64,000 bases of DNA, taken from Putridiphycobacter sp965230485. GTDB taxonomy: Bacteria; Bacteroidota; Bacteroidia; Flavobacteriales_D; Crocinitomicaceae. Location: the NCBI GenBank assembly GCA_965230485.1, contig CBDDLA010000001.1, positions 2,232,001 to 2,296,000 on the forward strand, given 5' to 3'. The notes beneath the pieces are model-generated. The model was not told the DNA's origin, searched no databases, and worked only from the letters and a program-made list of their open reading frames with translations. This document shows positions 42,027-50,273 of the stretch, piece after piece; position 1 is the stretch's first letter; each line of letters opens with the position of its first letter. The position numbers were made by a program, and so were the translations under genes.

Positions 42027-44750
42027 CTAGTTTACCTTTGCAAAAGCGCCTTTGCTTTTTCTCATTTTAACCGATACTACCTTGTACTCTGGACAGTAGG
42101 CTTCAGTATCGTGCTCATCAGATGTGATATTATTTACCATGATTTCCGGGAAGTGGAAAGTGGTGCTTAAAATACCTGGATTAACACCATCAGTAATAAA
42201 TGCTTTGATATCTACTTTACCGCGAGGTGACTCCAGACAAACCATATCTCCTTCCTTAATACCTTTAGCGGCTGCATCTTGTGGATTCACCCATAACACA
42301 TCTTCTGTATGGATTTCAACGTTGCCAGTTCGCCTTGTCATGGCGCCACAATTATAATGTTCCAGGTCCCGATTGGTTGTTAAAATATATGGGTACTCTT
42401 CTCCATTTTTCAAAATTTCTCGGCTTTCTTCAAATGGGTTAAATTCAAATTTCCCTTTCCCTCTCTTGAATGCTTCCTCATGTAAAATTTGAGTATCTGT
42501 TCCATCTGGTTTAACCGGCCATTGTTTGCCATTCTCTCCCAATTCTTCCCACTTTACGCCTGCAAAAAATGGCACAATCTGAGAAATCTCTTCCAACATG
42601 ATACCGGCATCATAATCTGGTTGAACATAACCCATTCTGTTCATCATATCCACGACAATCTGTCCATCTACTTTTGAATTACCTTGCGGTTCTACAACTT
42701 GACGAACTGCCTGAATACGCCGCTCACCATTGGTAAACGTTCCTGATTTTTCAAGGAATGATGCTCCCGGAAGGATGACATCCGCATATTTTGCTGTTTC
42801 TGTCATAAATAATTCCTGTACAATGACAAGGTCTGTACTTTCCAGTGCTTTGATTACTTTTTGTGTATTAGGGTCTGTTTGAACCACATCTTCCCCAATG
42901 ATCCAAATGGCTTTTAAATTTCCTTTTAGCGCGGCATCAAACATTTCAGGAATTTTATACCCGATTTCAGTTGGAACGGTTGACCCATAAAATTCGTTGT
43001 AACGTTTATTAATCTCTAAATCCCTCACATCATGATAACCTGCACCCTGATGTGGTTGAACACCCATATCGGCAGAACCCTGTACGTTGTTCTGCCCCCT
43101 CAATGGGTTAACACCTACACCTGGTCTTCCAATATTACCGGTTAATAATGCCAGATCAGCAATTTGCATTACTGTAAAGGTTCCCTGATACTGCTCAGTT
43201 ACACCTAATCCATGAAAACTCATGGCATTTGGTGCAGTTGCATAGGCAATGGCTGCCTCTTTAACTAACTCTCGATCAACACCACATACATCTTCCATGG
43301 CATCTAAATCAATATTTAAAATGGATTGCTTATAATCGGCATATCCTTCTGTTTTTGACGCAATAAAACCTTCATCAGCTAAGTCTTCAGTAATGATATA
43401 GTATACCATCATATTCAATAGCGCCACATTGGTTCCCGGACGAAGTGCTAGATGGTAAGTCGCGTACTTGGCCAATTCCGTTTTCCTTGGATCAATTACA
43501 ATGGTAATATTATCCGTTTTCATAGCAAACTGCTTCATTTTGGCACCAGTAACCGGATGTCCGGCGGTTGGGTTAGCCCCAATTACCATAATACAATTTG
43601 TATGTTTTAGATCTTCTATCGAATTAGTGGCTGCTCCAGTACCAAATGTTCGTTGCATACCTAAGGCGGTAGGAGAATGGCATACCCTGGCACAACCATC
43701 AATATTATTGGTTTGAATAACTGCTCTGAAGAACTTTTGCATCAAATAGTTTTCCTCATTGGTACATCTGGAACTTGAAATTCCAGCCATAGAATCCGGT
43801 CCAAATTCCTCTTTATAAGACTTAAACCTGGAAGTGATATGATCATAAGCTTCATCCCATGATACCTCTTCAAATTCACCATTTCGTTTAATCATAGGCT
43901 GTCGTAAACGTTCAGCATGGTTATAGAATTTAAAGGCATAGCGACCCTTTAAACATGTATGTCCACCATTCACTTCGGCATCCATTGGTGCCTGAATCGA
44001 TAAAATTTCACCATTTTTTGTCGACACTTCAAGGTTACAACCTACACCACAATAGGTACAAATGGTTCTGGTTTTTTCTTCTGCTTTTAACGATTTTGAT
44101 TCAAATACGTCTGAAATGGCACTGGTTGGACAAGCTTGTGCACAGGCACCACAACTTACGCAATCAGATTCCTTAAAGCTTTCACCGGCTCCTTTTACAA
44201 TATGCGCGTCAAAACCTCGTCCTGCCATACTCAATACAAATTGACCCTGCACCTCATCACAAGCTCTGACACAGCGATAACAATTAATACATTTTGAAAA
44301 ATCTGAGGTCATATATGGATGACTCAAATCCTTTTTGTAATGTAAATGATCTTCAAATTCTTTAGGATATCTCACATCTCGTATGCCAACTTCAGCCGCC
44401 ACATCCTGTAATTCACAATTACCATTGACCTCACAGGTTAAGCAATCGAGGGGATGGTCAGTTAACACCAGTTCTATGATGTTTTTTCTTAATTCCTGAA
44501 TGCTTTCTGAACTTGGATAGATATAGGTATTCTCAGTAACAGGTGTATGACATGACGCCACTACTTTTGTAGGCCCACCTTTCTCTAAAGCTAAATCTAC
44601 ACTACAGACTCTGCAGGACCCAAAAGCTTCCAGGTTAGGTGCATCACAAAGGGTTGGTATGACTTCCTTACCAACAATCCGTTTAACGAAGTTAAGAATG
44701 GTTTCTCCTTCGAAAAAATCATGGGCTATGTCGTTAATAAATGCTTTCAT
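42027..44750 (-). CDS. fdhA: Formate dehydrogenase, alpha (molybdopterin) subunit
   Basis: A 907-residue NuoG/FdsA-like subunit. Cofactor sites in order: an N-terminal 2Fe-2S ferredoxin domain (CDAPN, GSCRVC, CHTP), a His-Cys cluster (HPLDCLTCEVNGNC), two 4Fe-4S clusters (CINCYRCVRAC, CVSCGACAQAC), the molybdopterin-proximal cluster (CTYCGVGC), and the bis-MGD domain. RVCHSPTALG places Cys, not selenocysteine, as the Mo/W ligand, followed by the catalytic His. It oxidises formate to CO2. It follows fdhB by 12 bases on the same strand. Confidence 0.92.
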   Translation of the reverse strand: MKAFINDIAHDFFEGETILNFVKRIVGKEVIPTLCDAPNLEAFGSCRVCSVDLALEKGGPTKVVASCHTPVTENTYIYPSSESIQELRKNIIELVLTDHPLDCLTCEVNGNCELQDVAAEVGIRDVRYPKEFEDHLHYKKDLSHPYMTSDFSKCINCYRCVRACDEVQGQFVLSMAGRGFDAHIVKGAGESFKESDCVSCGACAQACPTSAISDVFESKSLKAEEKTRTICTYCGVGCNLEVSTKNGEILSIQAPMDAEVNGGHTCLKGRYAFKFYNHAERLRQPMIKRNGEFEEVSWDEAYDHITSRFKSYKEEFGPDSMAGISSSRCTNEENYLMQKFFRAVIQTNNIDGCARVCHSPTALGMQRTFGTGAATNSIEDLKHTNCIMVIGANPTAGHPVTGAKMKQFAMKTDNITIVIDPRKTELAKYATYHLALRPGTNVALLNMMVYYIITEDLADEGFIASKTEGYADYKQSILNIDLDAMEDVCGVDRELVKEAAIAYATAPNAMSFHGLGVTEQYQGTFTVMQIADLALLTGNIGRPGVGVNPLRGQNNVQGSADMGVQPHQGAGYHDVRDLEINKRYNEFYGSTVPTEIGYKIPEMFDAALKGNLKAIWIIGEDVVQTDPNTQKVIKALESTDLVIVQELFMTETAKYADVILPGASFLEKSGTFTNGERRIQAVRQVVEPQGNSKVDGQIVVDMMNRMGYVQPDYDAGIMLEEISQIVPFFAGVKWEELGENGKQWPVKPDGTDTQILHEEAFKRGKGKFEFNPFEESREILKNGEEYPYILTTNRDLEHYNCGAMTRRTGNVEIHTEDVLWVNPQDAAAKGIKEGDMVCLESPRGKVDIKAFITDGVNPGILSTTFHFPEIMVNNITSDEHDTEAYCPEYKVVSVKMRKSKGAFAKVN

Positions 44751-44762
44751 AATACGATTAAA

Positions 44763-46409
44763 TTAGTTGAAGTAAGATTTAAGTTCAGGTTCAAAATATT
44801 GAAGTGCGTTCTTGACAGGTAAGGGAATGCCTCCACCATGTGCGCACAATGAACCTTGTTGAAGGGTATTCATTAAATCGGTGAATAAATGTGTATCAAT
44901 TTTATAATCACTTGTATTGGCTTTTTTTAATAATTCGTGGGCCCTTTTTGTTCCTAAGCGACAAGGGAAGCACTTTCCACAACTTTCATATTGTGCAAAA
45001 TCCATAAGATGCTCTAAATAATCGATCATAGGAAACGACTCAGGAATGCAAACAATGGAAGCATGACCTAGTAAGAAGCCTTCATTGGCAAACGATTCAA
45101 AATCAATGGCCAATTTGTCGATTTTTTCAACAGGGACAATACCACCTAATGGTCCGCCAATTTGCATAGCCTTGACAGGTGCTTTAAATCCACCCCCCAA
45201 ATCGTTCACAACAACTGAGAGCGGCGTTCCCATTTCTACTTCATAAACGCCGGGCTTATTAAAAAAAGAATCTAGGCAAACTAATTTGGTTCCTTTAGAT
45301 TTTTCTGTGCCCAATTTAGCATAGGCAGCCCCTCCGTTTTTAACGATATCGTGCACAGCCGCCAATGTTTCAACATTGTTAACTATGGTAGGCTTATTAA
45401 ATAAACCTTGCTGCGTAGGATACGGAGGTCTGGTTCTGACTTCAGGCCTTTGACCTTCAATTGAATTAATTAAAGCTGTTTCTTCGCCACAAATATAGGC
45501 GCCTTGCGCCTTGATAATTTTAAAATCATAATTAAACCCTGAATCTTGAATATTCTGACCCAAGAGTCCATTGGCCCTGAGTTCATCAATGGCATTTTGA
45601 ACAATGGTAACAGATTCTGGATATTCCGCTCGAATGTATAGAATTCCCCATTCAGCGCCGGTGACGTAACCCGCGATCAGCATACCGAATAAAACCGAAT
45701 GTGGTCGTTCTTCCAGGAGGTATCTGTCTGAATAGGCTCCCGGATCACCCTCATCAGCATTACAAATGATAAATTTAGTATCGTCTTTGGTATTTCTGCA
45801 AGACTCCAGCTTAAAGCCCATTGGGAATCCAGCCCCGCCTCTACCTCTGATATTCGCTATTTTGATCTCTTCCAATACATCCTTAGGATCTTCCTTTAAG
45901 GCATCCTTTAATACCTGATAATGTTGTTCAAATCCTTCATAAGGCTTGGTTAATAAACTCACTGTTGCGTCTACGTTATATTGGTCAGAAGCGGTTGATC
46001 CCGTTTTAATTATTTGAGCCACATCATCTGCATTTTTTGCTGAATAATTCTGACCATTAAAATGAAAGGCCCCATTTTCATGGCAGCGACCTAAGCAGGT
46101 CATATGGCCAATTTCATCTGATGAAAAATGTTGTGATAAATCTGAAATAACTTGTTCTTGTTTACCAGCACAAACACAAGCAGAACCATTACAAACATAA
46201 ACCTTCTTTCCTTTGTTTTCAGGTTTCATGAAGTCATAAAAGCTTGCCGTACCGTAGGTGTTAGCTGTTCCTAATAAAAACTCTTCTGCAAGTGCTTCCA
46301 AATCTTTTACATTCGGAGTTCCTTCTTTTTTTGAGGCTTCCCCCAATTTTTCGAAAAGATTATTTTTTACCCCCTTTCTAAAGGTTAAATCGCTTAAATT
46401 CTTTGACAT
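44763..46409 (-). CDS. fdhB: Formate dehydrogenase, NAD-linked beta subunit (NuoE-NuoF type fusion)
   Basis: A 548-residue diaphorase subunit. Residues 70-120 hold a thioredoxin-like 2Fe-2S domain (VCNGSACVC, MTCLGRCH), as in NuoE/FdsG. Residues 190-530 are NuoF: GRGGAGFPMGFKLES for NADH, CNADEGDPGAYSDRYLLEERPHSVL for FMN, and ESCGKCFPCRLGT for the 4Fe-4S cluster. It passes electrons from FdhA to NAD+. The fused NuoE-like domain makes a separate FdsG subunit unnecessary. It is divergent from the thiamine operon. Confidence 0.9.
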   Translation of the reverse strand: MSKNLSDLTFRKGVKNNLFEKLGEASKKEGTPNVKDLEALAEEFLLGTANTYGTASFYDFMKPENKGKKVYVCNGSACVCAGKQEQVISDLSQHFSSDEIGHMTCLGRCHENGAFHFNGQNYSAKNADDVAQIIKTGSTASDQYNVDATVSLLTKPYEGFEQHYQVLKDALKEDPKDVLEEIKIANIRGRGGAGFPMGFKLESCRNTKDDTKFIICNADEGDPGAYSDRYLLEERPHSVLFGMLIAGYVTGAEWGILYIRAEYPESVTIVQNAIDELRANGLLGQNIQDSGFNYDFKIIKAQGAYICGEETALINSIEGQRPEVRTRPPYPTQQGLFNKPTIVNNVETLAAVHDIVKNGGAAYAKLGTEKSKGTKLVCLDSFFNKPGVYEVEMGTPLSVVVNDLGGGFKAPVKAMQIGGPLGGIVPVEKIDKLAIDFESFANEGFLLGHASIVCIPESFPMIDYLEHLMDFAQYESCGKCFPCRLGTKRAHELLKKANTSDYKIDTHLFTDLMNTLQQGSLCAHGGGIPLPVKNALQYFEPELKSYFN

Positions 46410-46478
46410 ATGGTTTTTTTTCTTCCATGAAAACTAAAAAGACAACATTTGAGTATTTGACTAAATTGTATTCTCTCT

Positions 46479-46486
46479 CAAATATA
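46479..46486 (-). promoter_or_regulatory. -7 promoter octamer of the fdhBA operon
   Basis: Read on the minus strand this is TATATTTG, matching TAnnTTTG, 69 bases upstream of the fdhB start. It is the same octamer as the thi operon's own -7 box. Confidence 0.4.
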
Positions 46487-46524
46487 GCTAAATAATTTTT
46501 AAATTCATGTTGCGATTTATTACC

Positions 46525-46540
46525 TTATGCCTAGGCATAA
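46525..46540. promoter_or_regulatory. 16-bp perfect palindrome between fdhBA and the thi operon
   Basis: TTATGCCTAGGCATAA is a perfect inverted repeat. It lies over the -33 zone of the thiamine operon promoter and 38 bases upstream of the fdhBA -7 box, so one dimeric regulator could act on either or both. No matching regulator gene is visible nearby. Confidence 0.55.
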
Positions 46541-46558
46541 AAAGCTCTATTATTTTCT

Positions 46559-46566
46559 TATATTTG
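46559..46566 (+). promoter_or_regulatory. -7 promoter octamer of the thiamine operon
   Basis: TATATTTG fits TAnnTTTG. The predicted start, about 46573, coincides with the first base of the riboswitch P1 stem, so the transcript would begin with the aptamer. A good -33 element is lacking; the palindrome at 46525-46540 sits in its place. Confidence 0.6.
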
Positions 46567-46572
46567 TGTTGC

Positions 46573-46651
46573 ACTTTGGGGGTGTTTGCAAGTTGCAAGC
46601 TGAGACATACCCTTTGAACCTGATGTTGGTCATCCAACCGTAGGGAAAAGT
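46573..46651 (+). promoter_or_regulatory. TPP riboswitch (thi box) aptamer
   Basis: The conserved thi-box core is present: GGGGTG near the 5' end, GCTGAGA at 46599-46605, ACCCTTTGAACCTGAT at 46609-46624 and GTAGGGAA at 46640-46647. P1 is formed by ACTTT (46573-46577) with AAAGT (46647-46651). The P3-type arm upstream of GCTGAGA is short (TTGCAAGTTGCAA). The aptamer binds thiamine pyrophosphate and should lower expression of the operon when TPP is plentiful. Confidence 0.95.
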
Positions 46652-46700
46652 AGAAGTCAAATAGGAGATTGATCCTTTAGCCAGATTTTCGGCAAGACAC

Positions 46701-46729
46701 TTCCAAAGTCAATGTTAATCACTTTGGAA
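46701..46729 (+). promoter_or_regulatory. Riboswitch expression-platform hairpin at the thiS start
   Basis: TTCCAAAGT (46701-46709) pairs perfectly with ACTTTGGAA (46721-46729) across an 11-base loop; the thiS ATG begins at 46730. There is no T-run, so it should act on translation by hiding the initiation region. CCAAAGT (46703-46709) is also the exact complement of ACTTTGG (46573-46579), the 5' strand of riboswitch P1, providing a mutually exclusive alternative pairing. Confidence 0.75.
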
Positions 46730-46933
46730 ATGATACAAATTACAATTAACGATCAAAGTAGAAAAATTAATGAGCAGTCTTCCATAGAGAGCTTATTTTT
46801 AGAAATGAATCAAACTAAACGTGGAATTGCTGCTGCCGTTAATGGCAAAGTAATACCAAAATCCGATTGGCCAAATTTTCAATTAAATGAAAATGACCAT
46901 TTATTAATCATAAAAGCCACCCAGGGTGGATAA
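46730..46933 (+). CDS. thiS: Sulfur carrier protein ThiS
   Basis: A 67-residue ubiquitin-fold protein ending in the GG tail (KATQGG) that is adenylated by ThiF and converted to a thiocarboxylate for thiazole formation. I start at MIQITINDQSR (46730), the normal ThiS length; an ATG 18 bases upstream lies inside the loop of the regulatory hairpin and would add a non-homologous MLITLE. Confidence 0.93.
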   Translation: MIQITINDQSRKINEQSSIESLFLEMNQTKRGIAAAVNGKVIPKSDWPNFQLNENDHLLIIKATQGG

Positions 46934-46965
46934 ATATAAAAACCGACTGATACAATAAATTGATT

Positions 46966-48825
46966 ATGAAAAAAAAAGACACAGCACCTGATCAAGGCAA
47001 AATTACAACGAAGCCTTTTCCTAAATCGAGCAAAGTTTATGTAAAGGGTAATATCCACAAACATATTAATGTCGCTATGCGAGAAATTGAGTTATCAGAT
47101 ACGATTGATTCCATGACTCAAAAACGAAGTACTAATCAAAACGTAACGGTTTACGATACTAGTGGGCCTTATACCGACCCTACTAAAACGATTAATGTAC
47201 ATGAAGGGCTTGAGCGTATCCGAGAACAATGGATTATGGATAGAGGAGATGTAGAAGAATTACCAGAATTTAGTTCTGACTATTGCAAGGAACGAATGGC
47301 TGACGCCAGTTTGGATCACCTGAGGTTTAACCATATCAGAAAGCCTAAACGTGCCAAAGCCGGTAAAAATGTGTCTCAAATGTACTACGCTAAGCAAGGT
47401 ATTATTACACCAGAAATGGAGTATGTGGCGATTCGTGAAAATCAAAAAATTTTAGATGCCATTCGGTTAACATCTCAACATCCTGGTGAAAGTTTTGGGG
47501 CAAGTATTCCTGATACAATTACACCTGAATTTGTAAGAGAAGAAGTAGCTAGGGGAAGGGCTGTCATTCCGTCTAATATTAACCATCCTGAAGCAGAACC
47601 AATGATTCTTGGTCGTAATTTTTTGGTTAAAATCAATGCCAATATTGGAAACTCTGCTACAACTTCAAGTATTGAAGAGGAAGTTGAAAAGGCTGTTTGG
47701 GCTTGCCGTTGGGGAGCCGACAATATTATGGATTTATCGACCGGCAAAAATATTCATGAAACACGTGAATGGATTGTCAGAAATTCACCTGTTCCGATTG
47801 GGACTGTTCCGATTTATCAAGCGCTTGAAAAAGTAAATGGAAAGGCTGAAGACCTTACTTGGGAAATTTTCAGAGATACATTAATTGAACAAGCAGAACA
47901 AGGCGTAGATTATTTTACCATTCATGCTGGTGTTAGATTAGCCTACGTCCCTATGACAGCCAATAGAATTACTGGAATTGTTTCCCGAGGAGGGTCTATT
48001 ATGGCTAAATGGTGTCTGGCGCATCATAAAGAGAGTTTCCTTTACACACATTTCGAAGAAATCTGTGAGATTATGAAATCGTATGATGTCGCCTTTTCAT
48101 TAGGTGATGGATTACGTCCTGGTTGTATTGCCGACGCCAACGACAAAGCACAATTTGCTGAACTTGAAACCTTAGGTGAATTGACCCAAATTGCTTGGAA
48201 ACATGATGTGCAGACGTTTATAGAAGGTCCAGGACACGTGCCTATGCATATGATTAAAGCCAATATGGATAAACAATTAGAAGCATGTGGTGAGGCGCCT
48301 TTCTACACTTTAGGTCCATTGACAACTGATATTGCTCCTGGTTATGATCATATTACATCTGGTATTGGTGCTGCCATGATCGGATGGTACGGTACAGCCA
48401 TGTTGTGTTATGTAACACCCAAAGAACATTTAGGACTACCAAATAAGGATGATGTTAGAACAGGGGTAATTACCTATAAGCTCGCAGCACATGCAGCTGA
48501 TCTGGCCAAGGGTCACCCTGGTGCGCAGCATAGAGATGATGCTTTAAGTAAGGCACGTTTTGAATTCCGTTGGGAAGATCAATTTAACTTGTCTCTTGAT
48601 CCGGAATTGGCTAGAGAATATCATGATGAAACGTTACCTGCTGAAGGGGCTAAAATTGCACACTTCTGCTCAATGTGTGGACCACATTTCTGCTCAATGA
48701 AGATTACTCAAGAGGTAAGAGACTATGCTGCTCAAAAAGAAATTGACGATCAAAAAGCATTAGAGGAAGGCATGAAAGAAAAGGCTGAAGAATTTAAAAA
48801 TAAAGGAAGCGAAGTATACTTATAG
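46966..48825 (+). CDS. thiC: Phosphomethylpyrimidine synthase ThiC
   Basis: A 619-residue radical-SAM enzyme that rearranges aminoimidazole ribotide into HMP phosphate, releasing formate and CO. The body shows GADNIMDLSTGKNIHETREWI, NSPVPIGTVPIYQALEKV, GVDYFTIHAGV, EGPGHVPMHMIKANMDKQL and GPLTTDIAPGYDHITSGIGAAMIGW. The C-terminal cluster motif CSMCGPHFCSM carries the three Cys ligands. The start is at the ATG at 46966; a TTG six bases upstream is possible. Confidence 0.97.
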   Translation: MKKKDTAPDQGKITTKPFPKSSKVYVKGNIHKHINVAMREIELSDTIDSMTQKRSTNQNVTVYDTSGPYTDPTKTINVHEGLERIREQWIMDRGDVEELPEFSSDYCKERMADASLDHLRFNHIRKPKRAKAGKNVSQMYYAKQGIITPEMEYVAIRENQKILDAIRLTSQHPGESFGASIPDTITPEFVREEVARGRAVIPSNINHPEAEPMILGRNFLVKINANIGNSATTSSIEEEVEKAVWACRWGADNIMDLSTGKNIHETREWIVRNSPVPIGTVPIYQALEKVNGKAEDLTWEIFRDTLIEQAEQGVDYFTIHAGVRLAYVPMTANRITGIVSRGGSIMAKWCLAHHKESFLYTHFEEICEIMKSYDVAFSLGDGLRPGCIADANDKAQFAELETLGELTQIAWKHDVQTFIEGPGHVPMHMIKANMDKQLEACGEAPFYTLGPLTTDIAPGYDHITSGIGAAMIGWYGTAMLCYVTPKEHLGLPNKDDVRTGVITYKLAAHAADLAKGHPGAQHRDDALSKARFEFRWEDQFNLSLDPELAREYHDETLPAEGAKIAHFCSMCGPHFCSMKITQEVRDYAAQKEIDDQKALEEGMKEKAEEFKNKGSEVYL

Positions 48826-48848
48826 TAGACATTAATAAATAGAGGCAT

Positions 48849-49496
48849 ATGCTAAAAATAATAATGTCATATCCGTCGGAGTTACCAAATGAAGCTTCAT
48901 TGGTAAATGATATATTGGCAAGTGATATTGATTTTTTTCATATCCGAAAGCCTCATTTTGATGCCTCAAGACTAATTGACTATATTAAACAATTAGATGA
49001 ATCATACTATGATAAAGTGATTATTCACAGTCATTATGAACTACATAACAGATTTAATTTAGGTGGAATCCACATTAATAAAAAAGGTTTATCCCAGGTG
49101 TGTAGTGAAGAAGAATCTAATCAATGTTGCACGGAACCTTTATTGCTTAAGAATAATGAAATAGAAGTATTTGGTAAACGACCAATAACTATAAGTTATG
49201 CCGCCCATTCACTAGCAGAAATAGGCACTATACCTTTTAATATCAACTATATAATACTCAGCCCCATTTTTGATAGTATCTCAAAACCTAATTACTTTTC
49301 AAAGTTTAAAGATCGTAAAGCTTTAAGCTTTGGTTTAAAACAGACCAATCAAAAAATAGTTGCACTTGGAGGTATTCAACGTTATCATGAAAATATGTTA
49401 AAAGAATGGGGATTTAGTGGATACGTGCTTATGGGAAGCTATTGGAACAATTTTAAGATTGATAGTGAAATTAATCTGCTAAACAAACACGCATAG
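48849..49496 (+). CDS. Divergent ThiE/TenI-like thiamine phosphate synthase-family protein
   Basis: A 215-residue TIM-barrel protein. FFHIRKPHFDASRLIDYI, GGIHINKKGL, ITISYAAHSLAEI, YIILSPIFDSISKPNYFSKF and IVALGGI follow the strand order of ThiE/TenI. However, the ThiE diphosphate and metal-binding motifs (ND....A and HLGQ.D) are replaced by HSHYELHNRFNLGG and HINKKG. It may be a TenI-like aminotransferase-associated isomerase or a specialised thiazole-tautomer enzyme rather than a second synthase. It sits between thiC and thiD. Confidence 0.75.
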   Translation: MLKIIMSYPSELPNEASLVNDILASDIDFFHIRKPHFDASRLIDYIKQLDESYYDKVIIHSHYELHNRFNLGGIHINKKGLSQVCSEEESNQCCTEPLLLKNNEIEVFGKRPITISYAAHSLAEIGTIPFNINYIILSPIFDSISKPNYFSKFKDRKALSFGLKQTNQKIVALGGIQRYHENMLKEWGFSGYVLMGSYWNNFKIDSEINLLNKHA

Positions 49497-49514
49497 CAAT
49501 TAAAATACGATCAT

Positions 49515-50258
49515 ATCAAAAAAAGACCAAACATATTGACCATTGCAGGGTTTGACCCCTCAGGAGGAGCAGGTATTCTAGCTGATATCAAAACATTCGA
49601 GCAAAATAAATGCATAGGGATGGCTGTTCAAACAGCAAATACAATTCAAACTGGGTCAAGTTTTTTATCTGTAAACTGGATAGATGAAGAAATAATTAAC
49701 CAACAGTTAAATGAGTTACTTTCAAACTATGAATTCAATTTCGTTAAAATAGGCTTAGTTCCGAGTTCAGTGTTGCTTGACACTTTAGTTACATCATGCC
49801 AAAACAAAAATAAAAAAACGAAAATTATCTGGGACCCAGTCTTATCAGCATCTGTAGGTTATGACTTTGGTCAAAATTTCAAAAGCTTAATAAATACTGT
49901 TAAAAAGCTTCATATGATTACACCTAATCATCAAGAAATTAAAAATTTAAGTGGCTTGGAAGATCCGATAGCCGGAGCCAAAAAGCTGTCAGAGTATTGT
50001 CTGGTTTTATTAAAAGGGGGACATGACCAAGAAAATCCTGGTCAAGATATTCTATATATTAATGGGGAGCAGATTAAGTTTAAACCTAAGCCTATTAAGT
50101 TTACCGAAAAACATGGAACAGGTTGTGTTTTAGCTTCTGCTTTGACTGCAAACCTCGCCAAAGGTTATCCTATCAGAAAAAGTATTCTACGGAGTAAAAG
50201 ATATATAGAGCAATTTATTGAAAGTAATTCTTCATTAATAGGCTCGCATCAATTATAA
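49515..50258 (+). CDS. thiD: Hydroxymethylpyrimidine/phosphomethylpyrimidine kinase ThiD
   Basis: A ribokinase-fold kinase that phosphorylates HMP and HMP-P. NILTIAGFDPSGGAGILADIKTFE is the N-terminal signature, and KHGTGCVLASALTANLAKG carries the GTGC anion hole near the C-terminus. The frame from the preceding stop holds no ATG or GTG; the first standard start is TTG at 49536, which would cut into the first beta strand. Family alignment (KKRPNILTIAG) points to a start at or next to the ATC at 49515, which I use here. Confidence 0.85.
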   Translation: MKKRPNILTIAGFDPSGGAGILADIKTFEQNKCIGMAVQTANTIQTGSSFLSVNWIDEEIINQQLNELLSNYEFNFVKIGLVPSSVLLDTLVTSCQNKNKKTKIIWDPVLSASVGYDFGQNFKSLINTVKKLHMITPNHQEIKNLSGLEDPIAGAKKLSEYCLVLLKGGHDQENPGQDILYINGEQIKFKPKPIKFTEKHGTGCVLASALTANLAKGYPIRKSILRSKRYIEQFIESNSSLIGSHQL

Positions 50259-50273
50259 AATGAATTCATTATT

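Noticed and set aside
43600..43800. Selenocysteine in the formate dehydrogenase alpha subunit
   Set aside because: The Mo-ligand position reads Cys in RVCHSPTALG with an ordinary Cys codon, and there is no in-frame TGA.
46712..46729. Upstream ATG extending thiS by six codons
   Set aside because: It lies inside the loop and arm of the regulatory hairpin, and the added MLITLE has no ThiS counterpart; the standard ThiS start is at 46730.
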